Positions 1 to 11,955 of a stretch of DNA of 64,000 nt are shown piece after piece (within the stretch, counting starts at the first letter, position 1; each line of letters opens with the position of its first letter). Source of the stretch: Punica granatum (Eukaryota; Streptophyta; Magnoliopsida; Myrtales; Lythraceae); assembly GCF_007655135.1 (NCBI RefSeq), contig NC_045133.1, forward strand, positions 20,805,845-20,869,844, read 5' to 3'. The position numbers and the translations under genes were made by a program. The notes under the pieces were generated by a model, which did no database searches, was not told the origin of the DNA, and saw nothing but the letters and a program-made list of their open reading frames with translations.

Positions 1-1700
1 CATCCGTGTTTGAGAAAGGTACAGCAACTGCTTACCAGAAGAGCCCAGCTTGTATTTTAATTTGTCTAGGTATAGGAACAGAGCCAATGCCTTTGCTGGT
101 TGGTTAATTTATGTTTTTACGACCTGAACCATTGTATCCATCGCGACGACTTGCGTTGATCGCCCTATTTTGGTACTGATATGATCTAGTATGAGGTTCT
201 ATAATACTAAATCCCTCTAATCTCTAGCATTCTTAAGTTCGAACACCAATCTTCCTTGGGAGGGTTGGAGCTCGTCTGCCATGTTAAGCTTCTCTTAGTT
301 GTGGTGCGTCACAAATGTATCCATTAGCTCTAACATCCTCATAGGATCATTTTCGATTTTCACGAACCGCTGAAGTTGGTCTTTTTTATTTTTCAAAATG
401 ATCTACTAGATACATGACCTCTTGGTTCTAATTCGTTAATTACATCCATCAAACCCCTTTTCTTATAAATATTCAAAAGATCAAGGGCATTTCAACCGCA
501 ATACGGTTCCTTCAAAATAAATTACATATTCGAGAAAGGAAATTTGATACAGTGATGTCATTTTTTATTTAGAATCAGTCGCTTTTGCATCCGGAGCAAA
601 ATATTTTGATTTCGATCGTCACTAGTGTGGACTTTTCTTGCGTGTTTGTTTTTAATATGCCAATTAACATTAATACGAAAAACGAAATTGCATACTCTGA
701 ATAAATAATTTAAATAACAAATACGTCAGCTCTATTTCGAGTACAGACCTTAAAAATATCCAGTAAATTAACATGATCATGAGAATATCACGTGATAGTT
801 ATTTACCTAAATTTCGAGTGTATTCTAAATTTCGAGTGTACGTATAAATACGAGGAAGAAGAGCCATAGTGGGGGCTGGTTTGGTAGTAGCTTCTCAATG
901 CACGGATTTTTTTATGCAATTTTCTTGAATTATATTTTTAATAAGTTGTCATTTTTTATTATCAATAATTAATTATCAATAATTAAAAAGAGGAAGTAAA
1001 TATTCCAAATTCTTCCTCATAGCGAGCATATGCCGACAATATATGCATGCGGGGCATTTTATTTTGGATTTTTTTCCCTAAAAAGGCACTAACTATTCAA
1101 AAATTTTATAGTCTATCACATACTTTAAAATTAGCCTAGAAAAGCACAAGGTTTCAAATCTTTCCCTAATCTAACATGCCATTAGCTTCCATCCATCCTC
1201 CTTCGTCAAATACTTATGTGGCCATCAATTCTTGTCTACGTGATCGTTAAATGCCATGTGTAGTCCAATAGAATGTGTGGAGGGGTCCATTTCCCTTTTC
1301 CCTCCAAGAACTCTTCCTCTCCCCTGTTCTTCATGTTCTCTCCGAGTATCAAATGACATAGATTTAAGTGAGGGTTTGTATGTTTAAGGTGTTTAGGGTT
1401 TGGTCGGAAAATATAGTCATAGGAGAAATCGCAGCTGAGATCATACGTTGAGAGGAGTGATCAACTTGCGGCTTGTGGACCCATTTGGAATCTTGGTTGC
1501 TTTGTGGCGAGCTTATGGTCCCATTTGGTATATCGGTTGCTTTGTGGCCCCTAGCTGTCGGAATTTCAGTCGAGATCGTGGTCCCAAGTGTCGGAGTCTA
1601 ACTGAAAAGGTTAGTTAAACAAATATGATTTCTTTTCTTCTTATTTGTTTTCATTATTTGGGGTTCTTTGTATATTGATGATTCACATGCATTTCCTACT
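1..1700. other. AT-rich stretch without a recognisable gene
   Basis: No coding frame with family resemblance was seen on either strand. The last few hundred bases may be the 5' flank of the MULE that follows, but I could not find a convincing terminal inverted repeat. Confidence 0.5.
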
Positions 1701-1705
1701 ATAGA

Positions 1706-4700
1706 ATGACAAGAGGAGGAGAATTTGATTTGAGGTTGCATCATGGGGAATATATGACGATCAGACCTCGAGTAAAGTATGTTGGAGGTAAGTTCAGTAT
1801 TTCAATAGAGGACCCTCAGAAAATGTTGTGGGCAGAGCTTAGGGATTTGCTTGGTGAGATAGGCTACAAGAGTCCACGTTTTATGTGGTATGTTAGACCA
1901 AAGTTAAGTTTAAGTATTGGATTGGTTGAGATGAATACGGATCATGAAGTATGGGAAATGGTTCTGTTAGGGGTGAAACATGGCATTATAGATATTTATG
2001 TTGAGACTAATAAGACGGATGAAACATGGCATAGTGATGGGCATGAAACATGGCATATTGATGAGCACGAAGGAGAGGATACACATTGGCACATTGATGA
2101 TCATGGAGCAAAGGATGTTGATTCTGATGATGATATTGATTATTTGCTTGTTGAAGAATTTGAGTATGTAGATTCCATTGATGGAGAGCTAGAAAGTGGG
2201 GAAGATAATGATGAATATGCAGTTGGAAGTTAGAAAAGGAGAACTTTGAGGAGGCAAAGCGCTGCTGATAAATAAATGAGGCAAGGGGAGTCACAAGGAG
2301 GAATAGTTGAGGAACCTATCCTTGGTGGTTTTGATCATGTGAGTGATGTAGACTCAGATGAGGAGGTTGTCACCCCTGTGAGCCCTTAAGATGAGGGTGA
2401 CAACAATAGAAGGATGAAGTACAGAGTGTTTAATCCCAAATATGACATGACTAATCCCAAATTCATTGAAGGCATGAGATTTCAGTCAACAAGACAGTTC
2501 AAACAAGCTGTTAAGAATTATGCTATCTTTAAAGAGTTTGATATAGAATGGAAGAGAAGTGGTGACAAGAGGTCAGAGGCTTCATGTACCCTAGGTTGCC
2601 CATGGAAGATTCATGCCGGTTGATTGCAGGATAAAGAAGCATTTGCTATCAAGGTTTTCAATGATGAGCACAAGTGCAACAGGCCAGCAAAGAATAGTCA
2701 AGATACCTATGATTGGATAACTAGTCATTATTTGGAGAGATTTAAAATGAACCTCAATTGGAATATCAAGGAGATGATGAAATAAATTAATCATGATTTT
2801 GCAATCAAAGTTAGCAAAAACACTTGTTATAAAGCAAGGCCAACGCTCGAAAGTTGATATTGGGAACTCTGGAAGACAATTACAAGTTGTTGCCCTCATA
2901 CCTTGTTGAGTTGAAAAAAGGTTAATAGAGACAATAACTTTGACATGGTCCTCCATAGAGATACTCTTGTTTCAAACCAAAGTTTAAGAGATTCTACCGC
3001 TGTTTTGAAGGATTAAGAAAATGGTTTCTAGAAGGATGCGACCTGTGATAGGATTGGATTGTTTTTTGAAGGCCCATTTGGGAGGGCAACTATTGAGTGC
3101 TGTAGGCTGTGATGGGAATAACCAGATGATTCCATTTGCTTGGGCTGTTATAGAGGGGGAGAATGAGTCTTTAGAGAAATGGTTTGTGCAACATCTAATG
3201 GTAAATTTGAACATTATGGAAGGATATGGATGGACCATTATATGTGATTAGCAAAAGGTAATAAATGCTTCTCTATTCCATGTATTTTAGTTGTTTCAAT
3301 TTTGAAGCATTATAAATAATGAATTTATATGATTTTTGTAGGGTCTAGAAAATGCACTAAAGTCACTCCTACTTTATGCTGAGTATCGCAATTGTGCTAG
3401 GCATTCATATGCCAATTAGAAGAAATGTCATAGTGGCCTTGCTTGAAGGCTCTGTTTTGGAAAGCAGTTAAGAGCATCATTGAAACTGCATTCAAAGGGG
3501 CACTGTCTGAGATGAGAATAGCTTCCCCTGAGGCAGAAGAAGCTTTCACCAACATTGATTGCACCAAGTTCTGTAGCCCTTTCATCAACATAAGTGTGGG
3601 GTAGTTGATAATAAGTTGTCCGAGTTCTTTAATGATTATATTGGAAGCTAGGACAAAGCCTTTGATAGGTAGAAGAAAGGACAAAACTGAAAAAGATCAT
3701 AATCCAAATGTTCATACAAGGAAGGGACTAAGAATGGAGTGTTCAAGATGCAATCAATATGATCATAACATTAGAAAATGAGCCCAAATAGGCTCAACAC
3801 TTGAGTCAGTTTTTCAAGTAAGTGTTTCTAACCCAATTGATTCATGTACTTTATGAATTGACTATATTTTAATAAGTGATTGCTTTATATCTACCTGTGT
3901 AGCCTAAAAAGAGAAAAAGACCTAGAAAGAATCAGTTAATGAGGAGCCTTCTAGGACCTCAACTATGATGGAGCCTCAGGGGAGCACAGTCATGGAGCCT
4001 CATGGGAGTACTGTGATGGAAACTCGGACCAATACAATCATGGACATAGTGAGGAACACACTGATGGGGTCTTAGAGGAGCACAGTCTAGGGGAAAATGT
4101 CTAATTGTGCCAATAGACCAAAGTTACCAGTAAGTTTATTGTGTTTGTTGTCGGCTCAATATCTTGTCTAGTTTAAAAATTTGTTAAGTTATCATACACT
4201 TGTTAATAATAGGTTTGGAGAATTATCACAAGACAAACTGGGGATACACCAAGCAGCAGCAACCCCATGGAAGTTGGGATAGAGCAAACAACAGCAACAC
4301 CAGCAACAAGGGTGTCACCGAGCCCAAGGAAATTACAAACAGACCAAGTAGTAGCAATCACAAACCTGATTGAGGGGGGGGAGGGGGGTGTTGGGGGAAC
4401 AAACCAAGCACCAACAATGCCAAGAGAAACAAAAACATGAGACAACTTATGTATATGGAATTTCAACAAGCTTCCGAAGGTGTTGGGATCATGACAAGTG
4501 AAGCTGGAATGACTTATGTAAATATGCTAGGACAACCAGTAAAGACTATTTACAATGGCAGAGATGGAGACCAGTTCACAAGTGGAGTCCAAGGAGAGTA
4601 ACGACGACAACAACAAGGGTGTCATCACCAAAGGGTTGAGCCAAGAGTGAGGACAAATGCACAAAGACTCCGGGAATAACAGATGCAGCCTGTAGATAAG

Positions 4701-4740
4701 GGCACAAACAAGAAGCAAAGAAACCAGTAATAGGATTAGT
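1706..4740 (+). pseudogene. Decayed Mutator-like (MULE) transposase gene
   Basis: Broken pieces appear in the order expected for a plant MULE transposase. At 1706-2233 there is an N-terminal PB1-like region followed by an acidic D/E/H-rich tract. At 2414-2623 there is the MuDR-type DNA-binding region, with motif FQSTRQFKQAVKNYAI. At 3021-3251 there is transposase core sequence, including IGLDCFLKAHLGGQLLSAVG and the IPFAWAVIEGEN block. A probable intron at about 3257-3341 precedes ENALKSLL, and a zinc-knuckle start CSRCNQYDHNIRK lies near 3739-3777. A basic PKKRKRPRKNQ stretch and a repetitive tail run to about 4740. In-frame stops interrupt it many times: TAG where the usual Gln precedes QKG (3249), TAG in the YAN-KK block (about 3417), and TGA where the last zinc-knuckle Cys should be (3779). 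Frameshifts are also present. It cannot make a functional transposase. The element ends were not found. Confidence 0.85.
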
Positions 4741-4949
4741 GGTGGTGGTTTGTTAGTTTATGGTGAAGTTTTTTGGTCTATAATGGTGGTTGCTAGTATG
4801 ACTTTTGGTAGTTTTTGTTTGAGTATGATGGTGGTTGGTATTGTGAAATCTTTGCTAATGTATGGATATTGTCATGGTTTGTAAGGTCACTTAAGAATCA
4901 ATTGTCATGAATTATGAACATGAATATATATTTTAACGGCTTATTTGGT

Positions 4950-7900
4950 TACTTTTTCTTTTTTATGGGCTCTCTGATTACTACAAGGAGCAATATTAGA
5001 CAGAAGAGTATTCATTGAACAATGTGAAGAACAACAATAAGATTCCATTACTCATTGCTCATTTACAAACACTTGCATCATTCTTACAAAAGTAGAGCAT
5101 TCATTTGCCATTTCCATGAAAGGATATCATGGAAACATCTTCTGGTTGGCATTTCTGCCAAATACAAGAATCCAACTGAAAAGATTCATCCGAGCAGGCC
5201 TGCCATGTATTAGTTAGCTATTCAACAGCTCTTTCCAGAGTAAATCTTGTGAGACTGTTATGGATCAGGCGACCTCTAAACAACAAAGAGTTCATATTTA
5301 ACCAAAAATGCCAGAGAGCAAGCGAGAAAATAACATACTAACGGATGGAGAGTGTATGGATTTTGTAAGCTTGGCAATTAACACAAAGCCAAGATGATAA
5401 AGGGGTATTGAATGTGGTACGCTTGGAAGAAGGGCAGCCTAGATTTGTCCAAAAAGTCTTAGCCTCTGGGCGATCGCGCAGAACATGGATGACGGTTTCG
5501 GGTTTAAGTTGGCATTGTCTACAAATGGGATTTATGGAAAGGCCACGCCTCAAAAAATTTTCAGCAGATGCAATCTTGTTGTGATTGCACTGCCAAACAA
5601 AGGTTTTGATCATATGAATACAATTGGTTTTCCAAATCCAATCCCACTCATGGTTGCGAGTACGACTGGGATCCCAACCCATAGCAATGTCATAAGCAGA
5701 ACCCGGACTAAACTGTCCGATCTTTGAAAACTTCCAGGCCAAACAGTTCTTCTCGGAGCTATTGATCTGGACAATGTGATTGTGAATCTGATCAGCGAAA
5801 ATGCTCGGGAAGAAGCATCGAAAGGCTACTCAGATTCCACAAGCCAGATCCCATACACACCAGTAGGTCCTCTTCATCACGACAAAGAGGGCTGGCAATG
5901 GCAGTACGTAAGGGACCATCACCAGTCCAGTCATCGAAACAAAAAAGAGTACTCGAACCATCACGAACAACACTTTGAATACCCTCTGCACATATTTGAC
6001 GCCCAATGGAAATGGCTTTCTAATTTTCGGAACCAGATTGAGGATTTCTAGGCTGATGGTTTCTATCAAAGTATTTTTCTCGAAGCATGGTAGCTCAGAG
6101 CCTATTACCCCCATGTTGAAACCGCCAAGCAAATTTACTGACAAGAGCCTTATTACGGGCTTTAGAAATTTTAATGCCCAGACCTCTCCCATTTCGGTTT
6201 AGTGACAGTGTCCCAATTAACAAAATGGATTTTCCCCTTATCCTTCATTGACCCCCAAGGAAAGTCTCTATTGATTTTATCAAGAGTGTTAGTAACTTTC
6301 TTAGGAATGACCATGCACTGCATTACGTAATAAGGAATGGATGAGTTAACCGAATTAAGCAGGGTAAGTCTAACAGCCATAGACAGGGTATTGGCTTTCC
6401 AACCCGCAACACAATCTCTGACTTTTTCTACCATGAAGGAGTAGTCCAAATCCGCACGCTTAGAGCTCACAGGAAAACTGTATCCGTGAGAGAGATTTGG
6501 AAAGTGGATGCAACACGGAACCTAACTGCGGGATACATTTGGTGAAACAGAGATCCTAGATTTGGCGAGATTAACTTTTTGACCAGACCAGTTGCAAAAC
6601 TTGTCAATAGTCTCGAGGATGCAGACACAAGTATTGGAGTCTTGTCTTACCAAAGAGGAGTAGGTCATCAGCAAAGAACAGGTGAGACATGGCAGGACCA
6701 GATCTAGAGGCTTTGACATCTTTCCATTGTCCAGTCTCCATGGCTTCATCGATAACAACACAAGCATTGAAAATGGGATAAAGTCTCACGGATGAATGAC
6801 CATTCAAGACGACCATAAGCTTTCTCCAAATCGATCTTTATCACCATGATTCCTGAATTACCACTTTTCTTATTGGTAGAGTGAAGGACTTCTCTAAGCA
6901 CAACCACATTATCAGTGGCACTACGGCCTGAAATGAAACTAGATTGGCAGGGAGAGATAATCCGACTCAACAGTGGGCGAATTCTACCAACAAGGATTTT
7001 GTAGGCAGTGCTGCATAGACTGATGTGGTGGTGGTACAGTGAAATCGATCCCGGAGCACTACATTTAGGGATAAGGGAAATGATGGTGTCGTTAACTCCT
7101 GGTGGAAGAACATGATGTTTAAAGACATTTTCAACAAAGAGGGCAACATGGAAGCTTATCCTATCCCAACATCGCTGAAAGAAAATTGGATGCATACCAT
7201 CCGGTCCTGGAGCCTTGTACGGCTGCAAGGACCAGACAACATTCTTGATCTCCTTGATAGAAATGGGTTTGGAGCAGATTGGATGCTTCCTCAATAGACA
7301 AGGAGTCAAGCCAACGGGTATCAAGGAAGAAGACCCACACTCAAAAAGTACAAAGCTCCAAAAAGTGAGTATGAACAATCTACCGAATTTCAGTAACAAC
7401 ATAAGTCCAGGTCTCGGTACAGTTCTTAAGAGCAGATATTTTGTTCTACTTTCTACGCACAAAAGTCGAAACATGGAAAACAGCAGTGTTCCAGCCCCCT
7501 CTGAGTCTATCGGCTCGAGATTTCATAACCCAAATTTCTTCCTCTTGTATGAGAATGTATTGATATTCACGATTAAGGGAGCGATTGAGATCAATAAGAA
7601 AGTCATCGGGATTAGAAGCGAGGGCCCGTTGGACACCAGCAATACTAGCAATGGTATGCCAAATACCGACTTATTACAGTCAGTGACACGATCACGGGAA
7701 ATGGAGATGGCTGGGATGAGGTGATCAGCGGCAGCCACCCAAGAGTTATGAACCAAGCTGGGGAAATCAGTGTTAGAAAACCAGATTGTTTCAAATCTAA
7801 AGGGTCAACTAAGACCATTGTTGGGATTCGACAAGAGATCGACCTTAATAGGACAGTGATGGGAGTGTACCCTAGGGAGATGAACAACCTCCGCATTTGG

Positions 7901-7990
7901 AAAGGAAATTTGCCATTGAGAGTTGAGAAGGACATGGTCAAGTCTTTCTTGCATAAAGCCACTATTATGTCTAAGATTAGTCCACTAAAT
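4950..7990 (-). mobile_element. 5'-truncated, degenerate L1-like LINE retrotransposon
   Basis: Read on the minus strand from 7990 downward, the order is that of a plant L1-type ORF2. First comes the C-terminal end of the endonuclease (RLDHVLLNSQW and a SHHCPI-like block, 7990-7520). The reverse transcriptase follows (YKAPGPDGMHPIFFQ, then SSFISGRSATDNVVVLREV and IKIDLEKAY within 6746-7474; HLFFADDLLLFGK, the FADD catalytic motif, at 6604-6816). Then comes the block beginning GWKANTLSMAVRLTLLNSV (6171-6470). Last is the zinc-binding reverse-transcriptase-associated domain (WDWIWKTNCIHMIKTFVWQ, with CRQCQ and VIHVLRD, 5338-5742). Most of the endonuclease and everything upstream is missing, which is typical of truncated LINE insertions. 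No RNase H domain is visible downstream. Frames are shifted several times, so it is inactive. A T-rich run at about 4948-4958 may be the poly(A) tail seen on the plus strand. Confidence 0.85.
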
Positions 7991-9281
7991 CTCTTTTTAT
8001 TTTATAATAATAAATTCCATGTTATTTTTTTTTGATTAAAAGAGATCCATAAACTTATAACAATAAAATAAAAATCTTAATAGCTAATAAAAGGTTAGGG
8101 GTAGTTCCACAACGAATGTCGAACTGAAATCTCTTGCATCCATAACAAACATTTCTGTTTAGCACCAAGTTTGGTTTTTACCTAGATTCTCAAGTCTTAA
8201 AATCGAAAAACACTAAATGTTTATAATTTGGGTTAAGGCATACACTGAACACAAACCAAAATGAAGAACCCTTATTCTTATATTTGTAAATGTAAATGCA
8301 ACTATTCTTTCTTTGTTCCTTTTTAGATTTAATCTTCGTTCTAACTTTTTTTTCACTATATTAATTAGCATGGCGTTCAATCTGAATCGTGTCCATCTTG
8401 ATATAGTTATTACATACTTGATCGTAATGAAGATCTAAATCAATTTTTTTATTGCATCGGTATTCGGAAGTTCAATGTGTCCCAACTAAATCAGGATCAT
8501 GCTCGAACATGGTTAAGTCGGGAGTTCTTGAGCTTTATGGATATCAAGTGGTGCACACCTAAAAGGAAAAATATAATTTATGATTTCTCTTTCATTAATT
8601 ATTTAGTGGGACTATTTGTATCACTTTATTAGTTATTTAAGATTTCACTTTTATTGTACTAGGTCTTGAGTCTTTTTTATAACCGAAAAATAGAAAGTAA
8701 TCTTTTCATGAACTTTGGGTACAAATTAGGGAACGTGCAGACTATTTCACGGTTTGCCTTGAAAATAAAAGGAAAATTAAAACTAGCTGAAGATTGATAT
8801 ATCTACCATCCCAAAGAAAAATTCCAAAATATTAATTCAAAAAAAAAATCTCTCTGATAGGATTGCATCACATAAACGCGCCTGATGGAAACGCATCCAA
8901 AGGCACCTTTTTTGCATTGAAAATGAATAACAAGACAAACCAACAATAACGAACAAAGTAGCCAAAGAATCTAGGTTTCTTCTGAATAATATGATCAGGC
9001 CCAGCTCATTGCCCGAACTGATTGAGGCCCCCTCGCCTAATAAAACTTGAGGATACCAAGTCATTGGCAATAGATGCTGATAAGAAACGGGGTCATTTCC
9101 GATTTCTATGCAATTCCCAGACAAGAATACTGAGTATTAACCTAAGAATATGTTAACGGGAACGAATCAATGAAATATAGTCCCCGAGAATCATGAATCA
9201 GTGGACCGTATTGCTGCAACCATGGCCATATCAATGTTCCCGATGGTCATTTATTTCCATCCTCTTGCTTCAAGGACAACA
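7991..9281. other. Intergenic; includes the left edge of duplication unit 1
   Basis: From about 8160, short stretches match the flank of the second UPF0496 module near 13.55 and 31.4 kb. From about 8507 the sequence matches 25161 onward. A 95-codon frame on the minus strand at 8837-9124 recurs at 25485-25775 but is broken in the other two UPF0496 flanks. It is more likely 3' UTR or flank of the adjacent gene than a separate gene. Confidence 0.6.
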
Positions 9282-10303
9282 TTACAGTATCTCTTGAAGG
9301 AGAGACCTTCTGGATTTGTTTATGGCAAGGAGGCACAAGTAGATGTGTTCCTCGAGCTCCTCTAGCAGCTCCATGAAGCACAAGCTGTTCAAGTCGAGTT
9401 CCCTCACGACTTCCTTGAGAATCTTATCTCTCTTCGAATTCTTAGCTCCCATGTCGGCCCACTCTCGAGTGTGCTCAACCTCATCCTGCAGTCGCCCAAC
9501 AAGGCTGCCCATCGTACCCATGCCATCGATTTCTTAGGGTTAGGGAATGAAAATGTTGTAGATGGGCTGTCATTGATTGTTTTCTCCTTATTATTAGGGA
9601 AGAGCCCTAAGCCGAAGCACCGATATATTAGCCCTGGGGCAGACACTGCCACAAGTGCCCCATGGGCCGCATGCACAAAAGAAGCCATCCCCATTACCCT
9701 GCATGAGGCAACAAGGCAGCAACTTCCAGGTCGCTCGCACAATCTAGCCAGCCTTGCTTTCCTCTTAATCCTCTCGCGTTTCTCGACGAGCTCATGGAGG
9801 AGGATTGTGTAGCTTTCATTAATGTCATGGAACTGCAATCGGCTGACAACTAATAATGGATTCCTGAGAGATGAGAATGCTCCAAGTTCTCGGGAGATGA
9901 TTTCGCACTGGTGGTTGGTATAATTGCTAGAGCAGTCATAGGCCCTCTGAGTCAACCTGATGACCTTCCTAATCCGCCCGTAGTTCACTTGAGTCTGGTG
10001 GACCCCGACAAGGAGAAGCTCACAGATGTCACATGCTCCCGAGCTCGCCCCTAAGTATTCCATGACGAGGTGATGGAGACGCAGGTTCTTGATCATGCCT
10101 GCCAGGGTTTCTCTGCCTGGCTCAAGCAGGGTCTCGGAGAGATGGGCTATGAATAGATTTCTCGAGGACACTGAGGTGAGGAGACCGAAGCTTGTCGATC
10201 TCATTAGCTGGGACTGGACTTTACTCCAAAGTTTCACATACGAGTTTGTTCTGAGGGCTGCCTTGTACTCTTGTTGAACGCTCGACGACCTGCTTAGAGC
10301 CAT
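9282..10303 (-). pseudogene. UPF0496 (DUF677) protein, copy 1, frameshifted
   Basis: The frame opens at the ATG at 10303 (MALSRSSSVQQEYKAALRTN) and follows copy 3 closely for about 259 residues. A 79-bp deletion at about 9529 then removes the region encoding KNKRLSSQLDVAGKG and shifts the frame. Translation continues for about 40 unrelated residues to a stop at 9404, giving 299 residues instead of 366. The missing C-terminal frame is still intact and open in another phase at 9282-9521, ending in the family motif LEELEEHIYLCLL and INKSRRSLLQEI. This points to a recent break. The hydrophobic middle segment (GSCCLVASCRVMGMASF) is retained, so a truncated product lacking the C-terminal coiled-coil-like part is possible. 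A probable intron in the 5' UTR spans 10339-10679, with its acceptor 35 bases before the ATG. I call it a probable pseudogene. Confidence 0.8.
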
Positions 10304-10338
10304 GCTATTCTTACGGTCCCTTGGAGAGGATCCTTGTC

Positions 10339-10679
10339 CTACAGACCGAAAGAAGAAACATAGCACGACATTAGTTCGCATAAAACAACGGTAATTTATT
10401 CTATAATCATTCACACATCGACAGTATGATCTACCATAAGATATTAAACTAAATGTATTCGCGGAGCGCCAGTCCACATCTATTTGAGCTTATAAATGTT
10501 GATGAGTGATTCACAATATGGCCGCGATGATTAAAAACTCGCCATTACCATATCCATAGATCTATTAATCATTAGTGGTTTTAGCGAGGCAAGAGTACAG
10601 CAAACAATTAATTATATCGAATCCACACATCTAATAAACAAACCCAATAACATCCATCTAATTGAAAGAGTCTGGTAAC
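10339..10679 (-). other. Predicted 5'-UTR intron of UPF0496 copy 1
   Basis: On the minus strand the donor reads ATTCAG then GTTACC and the acceptor reads GGTCTGTAG then GACAAGG. The same two junctions occur at matching places in copies 2 (15717-16034), 3 (27069-27408) and 4 (33575-33892), differing slightly at the donor. Exon 1 does not join in frame with the main start codon, so it is read as untranslated leader. Transcript evidence would settle it. Confidence 0.6.
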
Positions 10680-11007
10680 CTGAATTGCTGACTGAGACAA
10701 CAAGAATGGGGGAGGGACTAACTGTGCTCCAGAGACGGAGACTTGAACTTGTGGCACCACCCGAGCTTCATCATGCCTGATGATAATGCGATATGCTATC
10801 GTAGAACGACAAACAACCGGCCAACAATTGAAACCAGAAAGTGGGAAAGCTTTCAATGGTGATCTTCTCCAAAGATCCAATGATTTGATGATGTGAGCAT
10901 CAAGCCACGAGGGAGTTTAATGCCTTGAAGAGAAGAGAACAGAAAGAAAGAGAGTGTGGCCAGGGAGAGATGAAGATTGAATTAAGAAACTAGCTGTGGG
11001 AGATGCT

Positions 11008-11030
11008 TATATATATATATATATATATAT
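11008..11030 (-). promoter_or_regulatory. Probable TATA region of UPF0496 copy 1
   Basis: A pure (TA)n tract lies directly upstream of the predicted leader exon, after the conserved plus-strand text TGTGGGAGATGCT. The same position in the other copies also holds a TA-rich tract, but of very different length and composition. Confidence 0.5.
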
Positions 11031-11924
11031 GAAAATATATGTGCACATGAGGACGCAGCACCGCCTCAAATTTGGTTCCAATGTCTTTCCTCGCACGACA
11101 ACCCTCCCTCACACGGTGTGTTCTCCCCCTCCACCCTCCTCTTCGTAGAAATTAATAATGTCCCTAAAGAAAAAAAAAATTTATTAGGTTCTGCTTCAAA
11201 TGCTCGAGATTTCATCTAAAAATATACAACAGTCCGGTGTCTTGAGTGTTGAGAAATTCATTTGATTGGATTTTATTCGAGAATTTATATTTGACTCAGC
11301 TCAAATTAGATCGCAACGTGATCTGCTGAACATATTACATAGTATTTTTGATTGAGACGGAGTTCTTGGAGTGTTGCGTGTTGTATTATAAATAATTCAT
11401 TGATTAAATTAATAATAAATGGCTAACTATGTAGTCCGCCTTTCTGGTGAGTTGTGGTTCGTTATAAACATGATGGGGACGCGTTCGTGGGCTAAGATAT
11501 CCACACAATTTTATGTAACTTAAAAAGATTTCGATAAATAGAAAAGAGATAAAAATTGCAGTCGTGTGTTTGGGAAGGCCAAAAGGACAGGGAGAAACTA
11601 TGAAAAAGAAAATTCTAAGTGCCGTGTCCTGATTTGTGAATCGCACATTCATTTGTTAATTAAAAGATTTTGCCACTTTTTCAATCATAGCGAATAAAAT
11701 CTCCTCAAGAAGGAGATGAAATGATTTAGCCGAACAAATATTTGGCAACACTTCTGATTATCCTTATAACTAAAAAAAGCGCGTGCGTAGTCGATTACGT
11801 CTGCATGCTTTGCAAGTATAAATGATTTTCAGCATGTATAATTTGCACTGCCTACTACAAATTGTGATTGCTCTAAATATATGAATGTATTCTACTCTTT
11901 CAGTAATTAATTACCGTGGGAATA

Positions 11925-11955
<31 letters not shown>

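Noticed and set aside
8837..9124. 95-codon minus frame repeated at 25485-25775
   Set aside because: It is conserved only between the nearly identical copies 1 and 3 and is broken in the flanks of copies 2 and 4. No family motifs were seen; it is probably 3' UTR.
10608..10880. Minus frame MDLWRRSPLKAFPLSGFN and similar frames upstream of each UPF0496 gene
   Set aside because: It lies in the predicted leader exon. Joined through the intron it is out of frame with the main start, and the frame is not kept in copies 2 and 4, so it is not called as coding.
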